From Spirochaetota bacterium (lineage in GTDB: Bacteria > Spirochaetota > UBA4802 > UBA5550), in assembly GCA_016929135.1 (NCBI GenBank), contig JAFGJK010000101.1, positions 1 to 59,574 on the forward strand: DNA of 59,574 bases, given 5' to 3'. A program made the position numbers and the translations under genes. The notes beneath the pieces are model-generated. The model had not been told where the DNA came from. It was given only the letters and a program-made list of their open reading frames with translations, and did no database searches. Shown in pieces: positions 8,340 to 16,915 of this stretch (the first letter of the stretch is position 1; each line of letters begins with the position of its first letter).

Positions 8340-11054
8340 TTATTGCCCGCTCCCCATTATGCGGAGCAGATCCCTGAGCTGCTTCATCTCTTCACCGAAT
8401 TTCGCCCAGTCTCCCTGCCGGACGGACTGTTCTGCCCTCTGGTAGGAGTTATAGGCCTTCGATGCCAGGTCCCGGAGCCTCATCTCCTGCGTCATACCCG
8501 GGGCGGTGGCCTGCTGTGCGATGCCTCCCTTGCCGAAGAGGCGCTCCAGGCTGGAGGAGAGGTCCTTCTCCATGACGATACGGTCGCCGAAGGCCACGAT
8601 AACCCGCCTCAGCTCTGGCATCTCGCTGCTCGCCGCCTTCAGGTAGAGCGGCTCGATGTAGAGGATGGATTCCTCGATGGGGATCGCCAGCATGTTCCCC
8701 CTGAGTACGCTCGATCCCTTCTGGTTCCATAGCGTGAGCTGAGACGAGATCTCCGGGTCCTGATCGATGCGGGCCTCCACCTGCATGGGACCGTAGCTCA
8801 GCTTGTCCTTGGGGAGCCGGTAGAGGGAGAGCTCGCCGTAGGAGGGCTGGTCGCACTTGGCGACGAAAAAGGAGACCATGTTGTTCCGCCGGTAGGGGGT
8901 GAAGGGGAGAATTAGAATGAATTCATCCCTCTGCTCCTTCGGGAGTCTCGTGACCAGGTAATAACTGTGAACCGGCTCCTCCTGGTTCTCGCTGATCTGC
9001 ATCGGGATCGCCCAGGCGTCCTCGTTGTTGTAGAAGATTGTCGGATCCGTCATGTGGTACTTCAGCAGCATGCGGCTCTGTATGTTGAAGATCGTCTCAG
9101 GGTACCGCAGGTGCGCCAGAAGGTCCGGCGGCATGGCGGTGATGTCCCGGAACACGCCGGGGAAGATCCGGTCGTAGGTCCGGATCAGCGGGTCGCTGCG
9201 GTCGGTGATGTAGTAGGTCATGGTACCGTCATAGGCGTCGATCACCACCTTCACCGAGTTCCTGATGTAATTGATGCGCCTCCTCCCGACCTCAATCGGA
9301 GAGGAGTAGGGGAACTGGCCGGTGGTGGTGTAGGCGTCGATGATCCAGTAGAGCCTCCCCTCCGAGAGGACCAGGTAGGGATCGTCGTCGAACTCCAGGA
9401 AGGGGGTGAAGGTGTTCACCATGTCCACGATGTTCCTGCGGTACAGGAGGCGGCTCGACGGAGTGATGCTCCCCATGAAGATCATGTTCTTGTCCTTGAA
9501 GTAGACCGCCGCGAGGATCCTGGTGAAGAGCGAGTCTATGGGGATGCCCCCCTTCCCCTGGTACCGTGCGTACTTGTTTTCGTCGCCGTAGGGATAATCG
9601 AATTCACCCGGCTCGATGGATGTGTTGGCGATGACGTAATCGTTGCGGTGCTCGCCGTAGTAGATCTCGGGACGGTCCACGGGCAGGGACGCGGTGGTCC
9701 TCGGGGGTATGTCGCGGATGATCATATCCGGCTGTCCCTCGGGGGTGATCCTGTCGACCCTGCTCATCACCAGGCCGTAGCCGTGCGTGAAGATCAGGTG
9801 CCGGTTCTGCCAGGACTGGCTGTTCTTGGGAAGCTCGTCGATTGAGAGTTCCCGGGCCGCCAGGTTGACCGCGAATTTCTTCCCGTCGATGACATACCGG
9901 TCCACGTCAACGTCGTTGAAGAAGTAGTAGGGTTTCTGCTCCTGCAGCTGCTTGTAGGTCTGCTTCAGCGGGCGCCAATCCCACAGCCGCACGTTTTCGA
10001 TGACGATACGATTTTTCAGGATGTCGGCGTAGGTCAGTGTGTCCTTGTTCGCGAAATCGATTTCCCTGACGTTCTGCAGCCCGTAGGCAATCCTGGTGAA
10101 GCGGATGTTATGCTCGATGTAGGGCCGCTCCTTGCCCAGCTCGTTCGGCTCAACGATGAACTTCTGCTGGATTGCCGGGTAGATCACACCGAGGATGAAG
10201 TATGCCGGGATGAGCGCCGCGAGCACGAGCAGGGGGAGGCGGAAGCTCCGCTTGAAGATATTGAAGAGGAAAAGGGCCGCCGCCGCGAAGGAGAGGACCA
10301 TGGCCACGGTGTATGATACAAGGTTCGCGTGGACTGCGGTGTATCCGGCGCCGAAAAACTTACCCATCTGGGAGAAAAGTAGTTCGTAGGCCGAGAGCCG
10401 GTACCCGATACCGTAGAGGACCACGATGGCCGCCAGCAGGGTGGAGATGTGGGCCCGGGCGAAGAGGGAGAATTCGAGCCTGCCATCGGTGACATAGATC
10501 CCCCGGTTCATGATATGGAACAGGGCGGAGAATGCGAGAATGATGATGAACGCGGAGAAGAGCCATCCGTAGAGAAAGTTGTACACCGGCAGTGAAAAGA
10601 CATAGAAACCAGGATCGATCCCGAAGATCGGGTCCGCGGGGAACCCCCTGAATGGGACCGAGTAGAGGTACTGCAGTATCTCCTTCCAGAACGAGGCGGC
10701 GGCACCCCCCATGACAAAGCCGATGAGGACCACGCCGGCGGCGAGAAGAATGAAAAGGGCCCTCCGGGGCGTACCGAAGATCGGCATCTTGAGCCTGTCC
10801 AGGATCTTGGCGGTGAATATCCTTCCGGAACCGCCCAGGAGGCGAATCAGCAGGAAATTGAGAAAGAAGAGCGCGATGAAGGCCAGGGAAAAAAAGGTGT
10901 GCACGTAGAACTTGGTCGTCAGGAGCCTCCAGAAGATCACCTCGCCGCCGTATATGCCAAACCAGCGGTAATCGAAGTAGAATTCCGCCACAGAGGAGGC
11001 GGCAATATAGAGGATGACGATCCCGGCCAGGATCAGTATATGCTTTTTTTTCAT
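8340..11054 (-). CDS. UPF0182 family large membrane protein
   Basis: The 904-residue protein has about seven N-terminal membrane helices (residues 1-295) and a large extracytoplasmic domain. Diagnostic family stretches include AEFYFDYRWFGIYGGEVIFWRLL near the start of the first loop and YIEHNIRFTRIAYGL, WDWRPLKQTY, HGYGLVMSRVD and PEIYYGEH in the soluble part. This is UPF0182/COG1615, found in actinobacteria, cyanobacteria and others, with no known function. The start has a strong AAGGAG six bases upstream. It is transcribed divergently from the aminotransferase gene and stands alone. The C-terminus (MKQLRDLLRIMG) is acidic to amphipathic as in other members. Family call is firm; role unknown. 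Confidence 0.9.
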   Translation of the reverse strand: MKKKHILILAGIVILYIAASSVAEFYFDYRWFGIYGGEVIFWRLLTTKFYVHTFFSLAFIALFFLNFLLIRLLGGSGRIFTAKILDRLKMPIFGTPRRALFILLAAGVVLIGFVMGGAAASFWKEILQYLYSVPFRGFPADPIFGIDPGFYVFSLPVYNFLYGWLFSAFIIILAFSALFHIMNRGIYVTDGRLEFSLFARAHISTLLAAIVVLYGIGYRLSAYELLFSQMGKFFGAGYTAVHANLVSYTVAMVLSFAAAALFLFNIFKRSFRLPLLVLAALIPAYFILGVIYPAIQQKFIVEPNELGKERPYIEHNIRFTRIAYGLQNVREIDFANKDTLTYADILKNRIVIENVRLWDWRPLKQTYKQLQEQKPYYFFNDVDVDRYVIDGKKFAVNLAARELSIDELPKNSQSWQNRHLIFTHGYGLVMSRVDRITPEGQPDMIIRDIPPRTTASLPVDRPEIYYGEHRNDYVIANTSIEPGEFDYPYGDENKYARYQGKGGIPIDSLFTRILAAVYFKDKNMIFMGSITPSSRLLYRRNIVDMVNTFTPFLEFDDDPYLVLSEGRLYWIIDAYTTTGQFPYSSPIEVGRRRINYIRNSVKVVIDAYDGTMTYYITDRSDPLIRTYDRIFPGVFRDITAMPPDLLAHLRYPETIFNIQSRMLLKYHMTDPTIFYNNEDAWAIPMQISENQEEPVHSYYLVTRLPKEQRDEFILILPFTPYRRNNMVSFFVAKCDQPSYGELSLYRLPKDKLSYGPMQVEARIDQDPEISSQLTLWNQKGSSVLRGNMLAIPIEESILYIEPLYLKAASSEMPELRRVIVAFGDRIVMEKDLSSSLERLFGKGGIAQQATAPGMTQEMRLRDLASKAYNSYQRAEQSVRQGDWAKFGEEMKQLRDLLRIMGSGQ

Positions 11055-11084
11055 CGGCTGCTCCTTGCATGTTTCATTACGGTT

Positions 11085-11113
11085 ATACTATACCGGCGAC
11101 CCTATTCCCGCAA
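11085..11113 (-). promoter_or_regulatory. Possible promoter of the UPF0182 gene
   Basis: Minus strand TTGCGG (11113-11108), 17 bases, TAGTAT (11090-11085). The region around the -10 (GTATAGTATAAC) offers overlapping alternatives. Confidence 0.35.
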
Positions 11114-11140
11114 CAGTTTTTCCATCCTCCCTATTATTTG

Positions 11141-11170
11141 TTGACAATGAGCGGCGGACCCTACTAGGAT
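11141..11170 (+). promoter_or_regulatory. Predicted promoter of the aminotransferase gene
   Basis: TTGACA (11141-11146), 18-base spacer, TAGGAT (11165-11170). The implied RNA start near 11177 supports use of the ATG at 11216. Confidence 0.5.
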
Positions 11171-11215
11171 TCACCGGTAGTCATTATGCCGATACATCCC
11201 GGGGAAGAGGAGCCG

Positions 11216-12382
11216 ATGAAGAAGAGCATTATATCCCACCGCGCCAACGAGGTCACGTCGTTCATCGTGATGGATGTGATGGCCAGGGCGGGGGAGCTGG
11301 AGAGGCAGGGGCACAGCGTGATACACCTGGAGGTGGGGGAGCCCGACTTTGACACGCCCCGGGCGGTGCAGGATGCCGCGATCGAGGCGATACGCGCCGG
11401 CCGCACCCATTACACCCACGCCATGGGGATGAAGGAACTCCGCGAGGAGATATGCGCGTATTACGGGCGGGAGTATGGTGTGCAGATCATCCCTGATCAG
11501 ATACTGGTCACCTCCGGGACCTCTCCGGCGATGCTTCTCATGATGCTGGCGATCATCGAAAACGGCGACGAGATCATCATCTCGAATCCCCATTACGCGT
11601 GCTACCCGAATTTCATAGAGGCGGTGGGGGGAAGGGTCGTTGAGGTGAGGACCTTCCCCGAGGAGGGGTTCCAGTATCGGCCGGAGGAGATACGCCGGGT
11701 TATGACGAAGAAGACGAAGGGGATCATGATAAACTCCCCGTCGAACCCCACGGGCATCGTCATGGGGGAGGAGCAGATGAGGACCATCGCCGCATTCGAG
11801 GACCAGTACATACTCTCCGACGAGATATATCACGGCCTCGTCTATGGGGGGAGGGCACACTCGATCCTGGAGTATACCGAGAAGGCCTTCGTGATCAACG
11901 GATTCTCGAAGCTTTACGCCATGACCGGATGGCGGCTCGGCTACCTTATTTTCCCCAGGGAATTCTCCCCCATCATGGAGCGACTGCACCAGAATTTCAT
12001 GATATCGGCCAACAGCTTCGTCCAGTACGCCGCCATCGCCGCCCTCAGGGACTGCGGCGCCGACATAGAGCGGATGCGGAAGATCTACAACGAGCGCCGC
12101 GTATTCATGATACGGCGCCTGCGCGAGATGGGATTCACCATCCACGTGGATCCCACGGGGGCCTTCTACGTCTTCGCCGACGCCAGAGCCTTCTGCGAGG
12201 ATTCCTATAAAGAGGCATTCAATATCCTCGAGAAGGTGAAGGTGGGGGTGACCCCCGGCGTGGACTTCGGCTCTGGGGGGGAGGGCTTTATCCGCTTCTC
12301 CTACGCCAATTCCATGGAGAACATCACCGAGGGGCTGGCGCGCCTGGAGGGGTACATGGCCCGCAGGGAGGCCCGCTGCTGA
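11216..12382 (+). CDS. PLP-dependent class I/II aminotransferase (aspartate aminotransferase-like)
   Basis: The 388-residue protein carries all fold-type I aminotransferase landmarks: EPDFDTP near the N-terminus, NSPSNPTG (substrate/PLP loop), SDEIYHGLVYGG with the PLP-ring aspartate, GFSKLYAMTGWRLGY with the Schiff-base lysine, and the substrate carboxylate-binding arginine in GFIRFSYA. It converts amino acids to keto acids in the cytosol; exact substrate cannot be read from sequence. I chose ATG 11216 because GAGGAG sits just before it; an upstream in-frame ATG at 11186 has no ribosome binding site. It has its own promoter and is followed by a 196-base gap before the EF-G gene, so it appears to be monocistronic. 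Confidence 0.9.
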   Translation: MKKSIISHRANEVTSFIVMDVMARAGELERQGHSVIHLEVGEPDFDTPRAVQDAAIEAIRAGRTHYTHAMGMKELREEICAYYGREYGVQIIPDQILVTSGTSPAMLLMMLAIIENGDEIIISNPHYACYPNFIEAVGGRVVEVRTFPEEGFQYRPEEIRRVMTKKTKGIMINSPSNPTGIVMGEEQMRTIAAFEDQYILSDEIYHGLVYGGRAHSILEYTEKAFVINGFSKLYAMTGWRLGYLIFPREFSPIMERLHQNFMISANSFVQYAAIAALRDCGADIERMRKIYNERRVFMIRRLREMGFTIHVDPTGAFYVFADARAFCEDSYKEAFNILEKVKVGVTPGVDFGSGGEGFIRFSYANSMENITEGLARLEGYMARREARC

Positions 12383-12441
12383 GGGGCCGGCATGAATTCC
12401 GCATACCGGAGACGCCGGCGGGACCGGCCGGTTCAATAAAG

Positions 12442-12470
12442 TTCTTTACAAAATCATCACCCTTTATAAT
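12442..12470 (+). promoter_or_regulatory. Possible promoter of the EF-G paralogue
   Basis: A perfect TATAAT lies at 12465-12470. The -35 is unclear: TTTACA (12445-12450) is only 14 bases away, while a 17-base spacer points to the weak TTCTTT (12442-12447). The start codon is 108 bases downstream, leaving a long leader. Confidence 0.4.
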
Positions 12471-12578
12471 GTTTCCCTCACGTTTCACTGAATCGGAGGA
12501 GACTCTTCATCCCGAACGTAATCCGGTCAAGTTCTCCGGCGTACATACTTTTGCTATGATGTTTTTGGAGGTTGAGGA

Positions 12579-14690
12579 ATGCTAAAGGAATACAAAACCG
12601 ATCAGATTCGCAATGTCGCCATTGTCGGCCACGGTACCACCGGTAAGTCCACCCTTTTTGACGCGATGCTTTTCTATGGAGGTAAGATCGCAAAAATCGG
12701 CAGCCCTGACAACGGCACATTGACGTCAGATTTCGACGAAGAGGAGAAGAACCGGAAGCTTTCCATTCGAAGCAGCATGGGGTACGTCGAGTACGAAGGC
12801 GTGAAGATCAATATCCTCGACACCCCCGGCACCGCGGATTTCATCGGCGAGTCCAGGGCGGCGATCCAGGCGGCGGAGCTGGTGATCGTGGTCGTCGATT
12901 CAGTTGACGGGGTGCAGATCGAGACCGAGAAGGTATGGCGCTATCTGAGCGAGAACAATATCCCGCGCATGTTCTTCGTCAATAAGATAGACAAAGAGCG
13001 TTCCAACTTCGAAAACGTCATGCAGGCCGTCAAGAGCGGCCTCAAGGCGAATGTGGCGGTCCTCGGGTTCCCCTCCGGTGAGGGGGCGGCCGCGAAGAGC
13101 ATCGTCGATGTGATTGACATGAAGCTCTGGACTCCGAAGGATGGGACGAAGGACGTGACCCTGGCTGACGTTCCGGCAGAACTGAAGGGGAGGGCCGACG
13201 AATACAGGAACAGCATCATGGAACTGGCCGCCGAGGGGGAGGACGCCCTGGTGGAAAAATTCCTCGAGGGGGAGGAGCTGACCGACGATGAGGTCCGCAG
13301 GGGTCTGAAGGCACAGATTGCCCGGGCGAAGGTGTTCCCCGCGGTCTGCGGCGCCACCTCGAAGCCGTTGGGGGTGAAGATACTGCTGAATATAATCAAG
13401 GAATTCGCCCCTGCGCCGGAAATTGGGAAGGTGTACAAGGGATGCGATCCGCACAATGAGTCCAAAGAGATCGAGGTTACCGTCGATCCGTCGGCGCCCT
13501 TTACCGGCGTGGTGTGGAAGACTTATATCGATCAGTATGCCGGGCGGGCAAATTATATCAAGGCCATATCGGGAGAGCTGCTCCCCGATTCCGAGGTGTT
13601 CAACTCGAGCACAAAGGAACGGGAAAGGATCTCGAAGATATACACCACCATCGGCAACAAGCAGGAGGAGATGGGAAAGCTGGTGTGCGGCGACATCGGC
13701 GTCGTGGTGAAGCTGAACAGGACCGCCACGGTTGACACCCTCTGCGACGTCAAGAGCCCGGTGGCCCTGCAGATCATCACACTGCCGCAGCCGGTCTACT
13801 CGCTTGCCATATACTCGGTGAACAAGGGGGACGACGACAAGATCGGCCAGTATTTCGGCAGGGTGACGGACGAGAATCCCACCGTCACCTTCGGCTTCAA
13901 CGCCGAGACCAGGGAATCGGTCCTTTCGGGCATGGGGGAGATACAGCTGGGAATCATCCTGAACACGCTGAAGGAGAAGAACAAGATCGAGGTGATCACC
14001 AACGAGCCCAGGGTGGCCTACAGGGAGACCATCACGAAAAAGGCCGAGGCCCACTACCGCCACAAGAAGCAGACCGGCGGACACGGCCAGTTCGGGGACG
14101 TCTTCATCCGTGTGGCGCCGCTCCCCAGGGGGAAGGGTTTCGAATTCAAGGACAGCATCGTCGGCGGGGTCGTGCCGAAGCAGTATATTCCGGGCGTGCA
14201 GAAGGGGCTCGTCGAGGGGATGCAGGAGGGGGTTCTGGCGAAATACCCCGTGGTGGACATCTGGGTTGAACTCTTCGACGGTGCCTATCATGACGTCGAC
14301 TCCTCGGAAATGAGCTTCAAGATAGCCTCGAGGCAGGCGCTGAAGGCCGGCATGGAGGCAGCGGGGCCGCAGCTCCTGGAGCCCATTATGGAGGTGAGCA
14401 TCTACGTCGACAAGGAATACATGGGTGACATCCTCAACGACATTACCAGCCGCAGGGGGCGGGTCCTGGGCATGGAGAACCCCGATGACGGCGGGAGTGG
14501 GGTCTCCGTCGTCAAGGCCACGGTGCCGCTTGCGGAGATGCTTCGCTATACCATCGACCTCAGGGCCATGACCAGCGGCAAGGCAACATTCGAGATGCGG
14601 TTCTCCCACTACGATCCGATATCAGGCCGCATCGCCGAAAAGGTCATTGAAGAGAGGAAGAAGGAACTCGAGGACGAGGCGAACAAGTAG
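12579..14690 (+). CDS. Elongation factor G paralogue (EF-G2/FusA2-like)
   Basis: The 703-residue protein has the five-domain EF-G layout: a GTPase domain with P-loop GHGTTGKS (residues 17-24), G3 motif DTPGTADF (81-88), NKID (135-138), then domains II-V including TGGHGQFGD of domain IV. Canonical EF-G has AHIDAGKT in G1 and DTPGHVDF in G3; here the catalytic histidine position is Thr85. This variation is typical in kind of EF-G2 paralogues (Thermus EF-G-2, mycobacterial FusA2), which usually have Tyr there. It probably acts on the ribosome or in a stress response rather than as the main translocase. A GGAGG precedes the ATG. No rpsL, rpsG or tuf is adjacent, which also argues against the housekeeping fusA. 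Confidence 0.88.
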   Translation: MLKEYKTDQIRNVAIVGHGTTGKSTLFDAMLFYGGKIAKIGSPDNGTLTSDFDEEEKNRKLSIRSSMGYVEYEGVKINILDTPGTADFIGESRAAIQAAELVIVVVDSVDGVQIETEKVWRYLSENNIPRMFFVNKIDKERSNFENVMQAVKSGLKANVAVLGFPSGEGAAAKSIVDVIDMKLWTPKDGTKDVTLADVPAELKGRADEYRNSIMELAAEGEDALVEKFLEGEELTDDEVRRGLKAQIARAKVFPAVCGATSKPLGVKILLNIIKEFAPAPEIGKVYKGCDPHNESKEIEVTVDPSAPFTGVVWKTYIDQYAGRANYIKAISGELLPDSEVFNSSTKERERISKIYTTIGNKQEEMGKLVCGDIGVVVKLNRTATVDTLCDVKSPVALQIITLPQPVYSLAIYSVNKGDDDKIGQYFGRVTDENPTVTFGFNAETRESVLSGMGEIQLGIILNTLKEKNKIEVITNEPRVAYRETITKKAEAHYRHKKQTGGHGQFGDVFIRVAPLPRGKGFEFKDSIVGGVVPKQYIPGVQKGLVEGMQEGVLAKYPVVDIWVELFDGAYHDVDSSEMSFKIASRQALKAGMEAAGPQLLEPIMEVSIYVDKEYMGDILNDITSRRGRVLGMENPDDGGSGVSVVKATVPLAEMLRYTIDLRAMTSGKATFEMRFSHYDPISGRIAEKVIEERKKELEDEANK

Positions 14691-14773
14691 AGTTTCTATA
14701 CTGAAGGAGCACGCCGCGACCGCCCGCAGGGGCCCGCGCGGGGGGAGCGGGTGGTTTGCCGGCGGGAGCGACC

Positions 14774-16042
14774 ATGAAGGCCTTTGTCATATTTGAAGAT
14801 GAACTGTACAATAACTTCTATCCCCTCTCCCTGACACGTCCCCTGTGGGATCTGCGCTCCGGCGTCTATTCCTTCAGGGAGCGGTGGGAACTGCTCATAA
14901 GGTCGCAGTTCGGCAAAAACAGCAGGCTCTTCTTCTTCACCAGGGACTACCTGGCCCCCTGGTGCCGCTCTGCCGACCCGGAATGCGAAATCAACAATCC
15001 CGGCGTCTTCTACCAGTTCCAGGAGTTCCATTTCATAAACGCCACCTCCTATCCCAGGGCATCGACACTGGAGTGCAAAAAGGAGTCCGCCCTCTTCCTT
15101 CGAGACCAGCCGGTGGCCGCGAGGATCCCTGCCAAGAAGCTGAACCGTTCGACGGAGTCCATCACCGCGATGATCCGGAATTCCGATGTGCGCCTCTTCG
15201 ATTCGCATTCCCAGGAGGAGCTCATGCACATCGGCAAGGCCTGCTACGTGTGGGACCTGGTATCGCTGAACGGGAGGATGCTGGAGGCGGATGCCGCACT
15301 GTTCGCCGGATCTGAGGGCGTCCGTCCCGCGGAAGGAGTAACAATCCTCGGCGATTCCTCTCACATATATATCGGCGGGGACGTCGTCATCGAGCCCTTC
15401 GTGGTGATGGACGCCAGGTATGGGCCGGTGATGATCGATGACGGCGCCCGGGTGGGCGCCTTTTCCAGGATCGAGGGGCCCTGCTATATCGGGAAAAATG
15501 CCCAGATCCTGGGGGCGAAGGTACGCCAGGGGTGCTCCATCGGGCAGGGGTGCAGGATCGGCGGCGAGGTGGAGGGGAGCATATTCCACGGATTCTCGAA
15601 TAAATACCACGAGGGGTTCATCGGCCACTCTTACATCGGCGAGTGGGTGAATCTGGGGGCGCTCACCACCAACAGCGATTTGAAGAACAATTACAAGGAA
15701 GTGAAGGTGTACATTCCGGAGATACGGAAGAACACGAAGACCGCCAAGATGGGATGCTTCATGGGGGATCACGTGAAGACCAGTATCGGTACTCTCATCA
15801 ACACCGGGGCCAGCATCGGTCCGGGGGCGATGCTCGTCAGCAACGGCTCCATCACCCCCTACCACGTGCCCCCCTTCATGTGGTTCATAAACGGCAGGAC
15901 TGAGAGCATGACATGGCTCGAAGACTTCATCGCCACGGCCGGCGTGATGATGTCCAGGCGCGGTATGGTGATGAATGAGACATACGCCGCGCTCCTCAGG
16001 GACCTCTACAACCATTACCAGAAAGACGATATGGGGAAGTGA
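14774..16042 (+). CDS. GlmU-like nucleotidyltransferase/left-handed beta-helix protein
   Basis: The 422-residue protein starts with FEDELYNNFYPLSLTRP and LRSGVYSFRERWE, the opening of the alternative GlmU-like family in which the usual LAAGxGTRM loop is replaced. After an approximately 190-residue N-terminal domain comes a hexapeptide-repeat beta helix (IYIGGDVVIEPFVVMDAR onwards to about residue 350) ending in a helical tail. Members are annotated as putative sugar-nucleotidyl transferases with an acetyltransferase-type domain; substrate unknown. ATG 14774 is preferred because GCGGGAG precedes it; an in-frame ATG lies at 14756. The next gene starts 6 bases after its stop, so the two are probably one operon. 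Confidence 0.8.
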   Translation: MKAFVIFEDELYNNFYPLSLTRPLWDLRSGVYSFRERWELLIRSQFGKNSRLFFFTRDYLAPWCRSADPECEINNPGVFYQFQEFHFINATSYPRASTLECKKESALFLRDQPVAARIPAKKLNRSTESITAMIRNSDVRLFDSHSQEELMHIGKACYVWDLVSLNGRMLEADAALFAGSEGVRPAEGVTILGDSSHIYIGGDVVIEPFVVMDARYGPVMIDDGARVGAFSRIEGPCYIGKNAQILGAKVRQGCSIGQGCRIGGEVEGSIFHGFSNKYHEGFIGHSYIGEWVNLGALTTNSDLKNNYKEVKVYIPEIRKNTKTAKMGCFMGDHVKTSIGTLINTGASIGPGAMLVSNGSITPYHVPPFMWFINGRTESMTWLEDFIATAGVMMSRRGMVMNETYAALLRDLYNHYQKDDMGK

Positions 16043-16048
16043 GAGCGG

Positions 16049-16915
16049 GTGGAACACGGATATGAATTGAGACTCTCATTCACGGTGCTGATCGCGGCAT
16101 TCGTGCACCTGATCATCTTCTCGACGACGATCATCCCACTGTTCAACGATCTGGTCACCGCCGATAGGATGCGGCGCGATGCGCGGCTCTTCGGTAACCG
16201 CGACATCATCGTGAACATAAACCAGGACGACCAGCAGAAGATCACCGACAAGACGCTCCTCTCCGACAGGGATTCCACCGCCCGGGGCTTCATCACCCGC
16301 CAGGAGGGGGACAAGTGGCTGAACAACTCGCTGGAGTTCACCCTGAAACAGGGGAAGAGCGGATCCCAGGCCTCGGGGAGACAGGCGTCATCGCGGGATA
16401 GGGAGAAGATGCTCGTCACCAGCGACTCGGAGATATCGGTGCGTCTCTCCGCCGATGATCCCTACGGCAATTACGGCTTCGACGGCACCTCGGCAATGGT
16501 GCGAATACCCGACAAGTGGGGCATCACACGGGAGAACGCTCTCTTCTATTCAAACGACGGCAGGTTCTCATACAACACGGCGAAATTCAAGCACTTCGAA
16601 TACTTCAGGGCGATGAAGAACAGGATCGCCTCAAACTGGTTTCCCCCCATCCTTGCGAATTCCTACATATTCGGGTACGCCCCGGGTTACACCAGGATCA
16701 TGGCCATCCCCAGCCAGGAGGTGAAGCTCTACTTCATCATGGACAGGGAGGGTACCGTGCAGAAGGTGCAGATCGTCGATTCCATGGGCAACACGCCGCT
16801 TGACAAGTCCTGCCTCGACGCGATCAGGCTTTCGAAATCCTTCGGGAAGGTGCCCGATGACATCAAGGGGCAGGCGATCGTGATTCCCTTTATCTTCGGC
16901 TACTACGTGGAGTGA
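16049..16915 (+). CDS. TonB-like energy-transduction protein
   Basis: The 288-residue protein starts with GTG at 16049, seven bases after the preceding stop. A single N-terminal helix (SFTVLIAAFVHLIIFSTTII, residues about 10-29) anchors it in the inner membrane; the middle is polar and glycine/serine-rich; the C-terminus (about 195-288) looks like a TonB C-terminal domain: VKLYFIMDREGTVQKVQIVDSMG, LDKSCLDAIRLSKSFGKVP and IVIPFIFGY. There is no proline-rich spacer as in classical TonB, and no exbB/exbD is nearby. It could couple the inner membrane to an outer-membrane receptor, or only share the fold. It overlaps the convergent YihY gene by 13 bases at its 3' end. Confidence 0.75.
   Translation: MEHGYELRLSFTVLIAAFVHLIIFSTTIIPLFNDLVTADRMRRDARLFGNRDIIVNINQDDQQKITDKTLLSDRDSTARGFITRQEGDKWLNNSLEFTLKQGKSGSQASGRQASSRDREKMLVTSDSEISVRLSADDPYGNYGFDGTSAMVRIPDKWGITRENALFYSNDGRFSYNTAKFKHFEYFRAMKNRIASNWFPPILANSYIFGYAPGYTRIMAIPSQEVKLYFIMDREGTVQKVQIVDSMGNTPLDKSCLDAIRLSKSFGKVPDDIKGQAIVIPFIFGYYVE

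Noticed and set aside
12900..14609. A 569-codon minus-strand frame opposite the EF-G paralogue
   Set aside because: Antisense shadow; the plus strand has unmistakable GTPase motifs.
12579..14690. Housekeeping fusA
   Set aside because: The G1 and G3 motifs deviate from canonical EF-G and none of the usual str-operon genes is adjacent.
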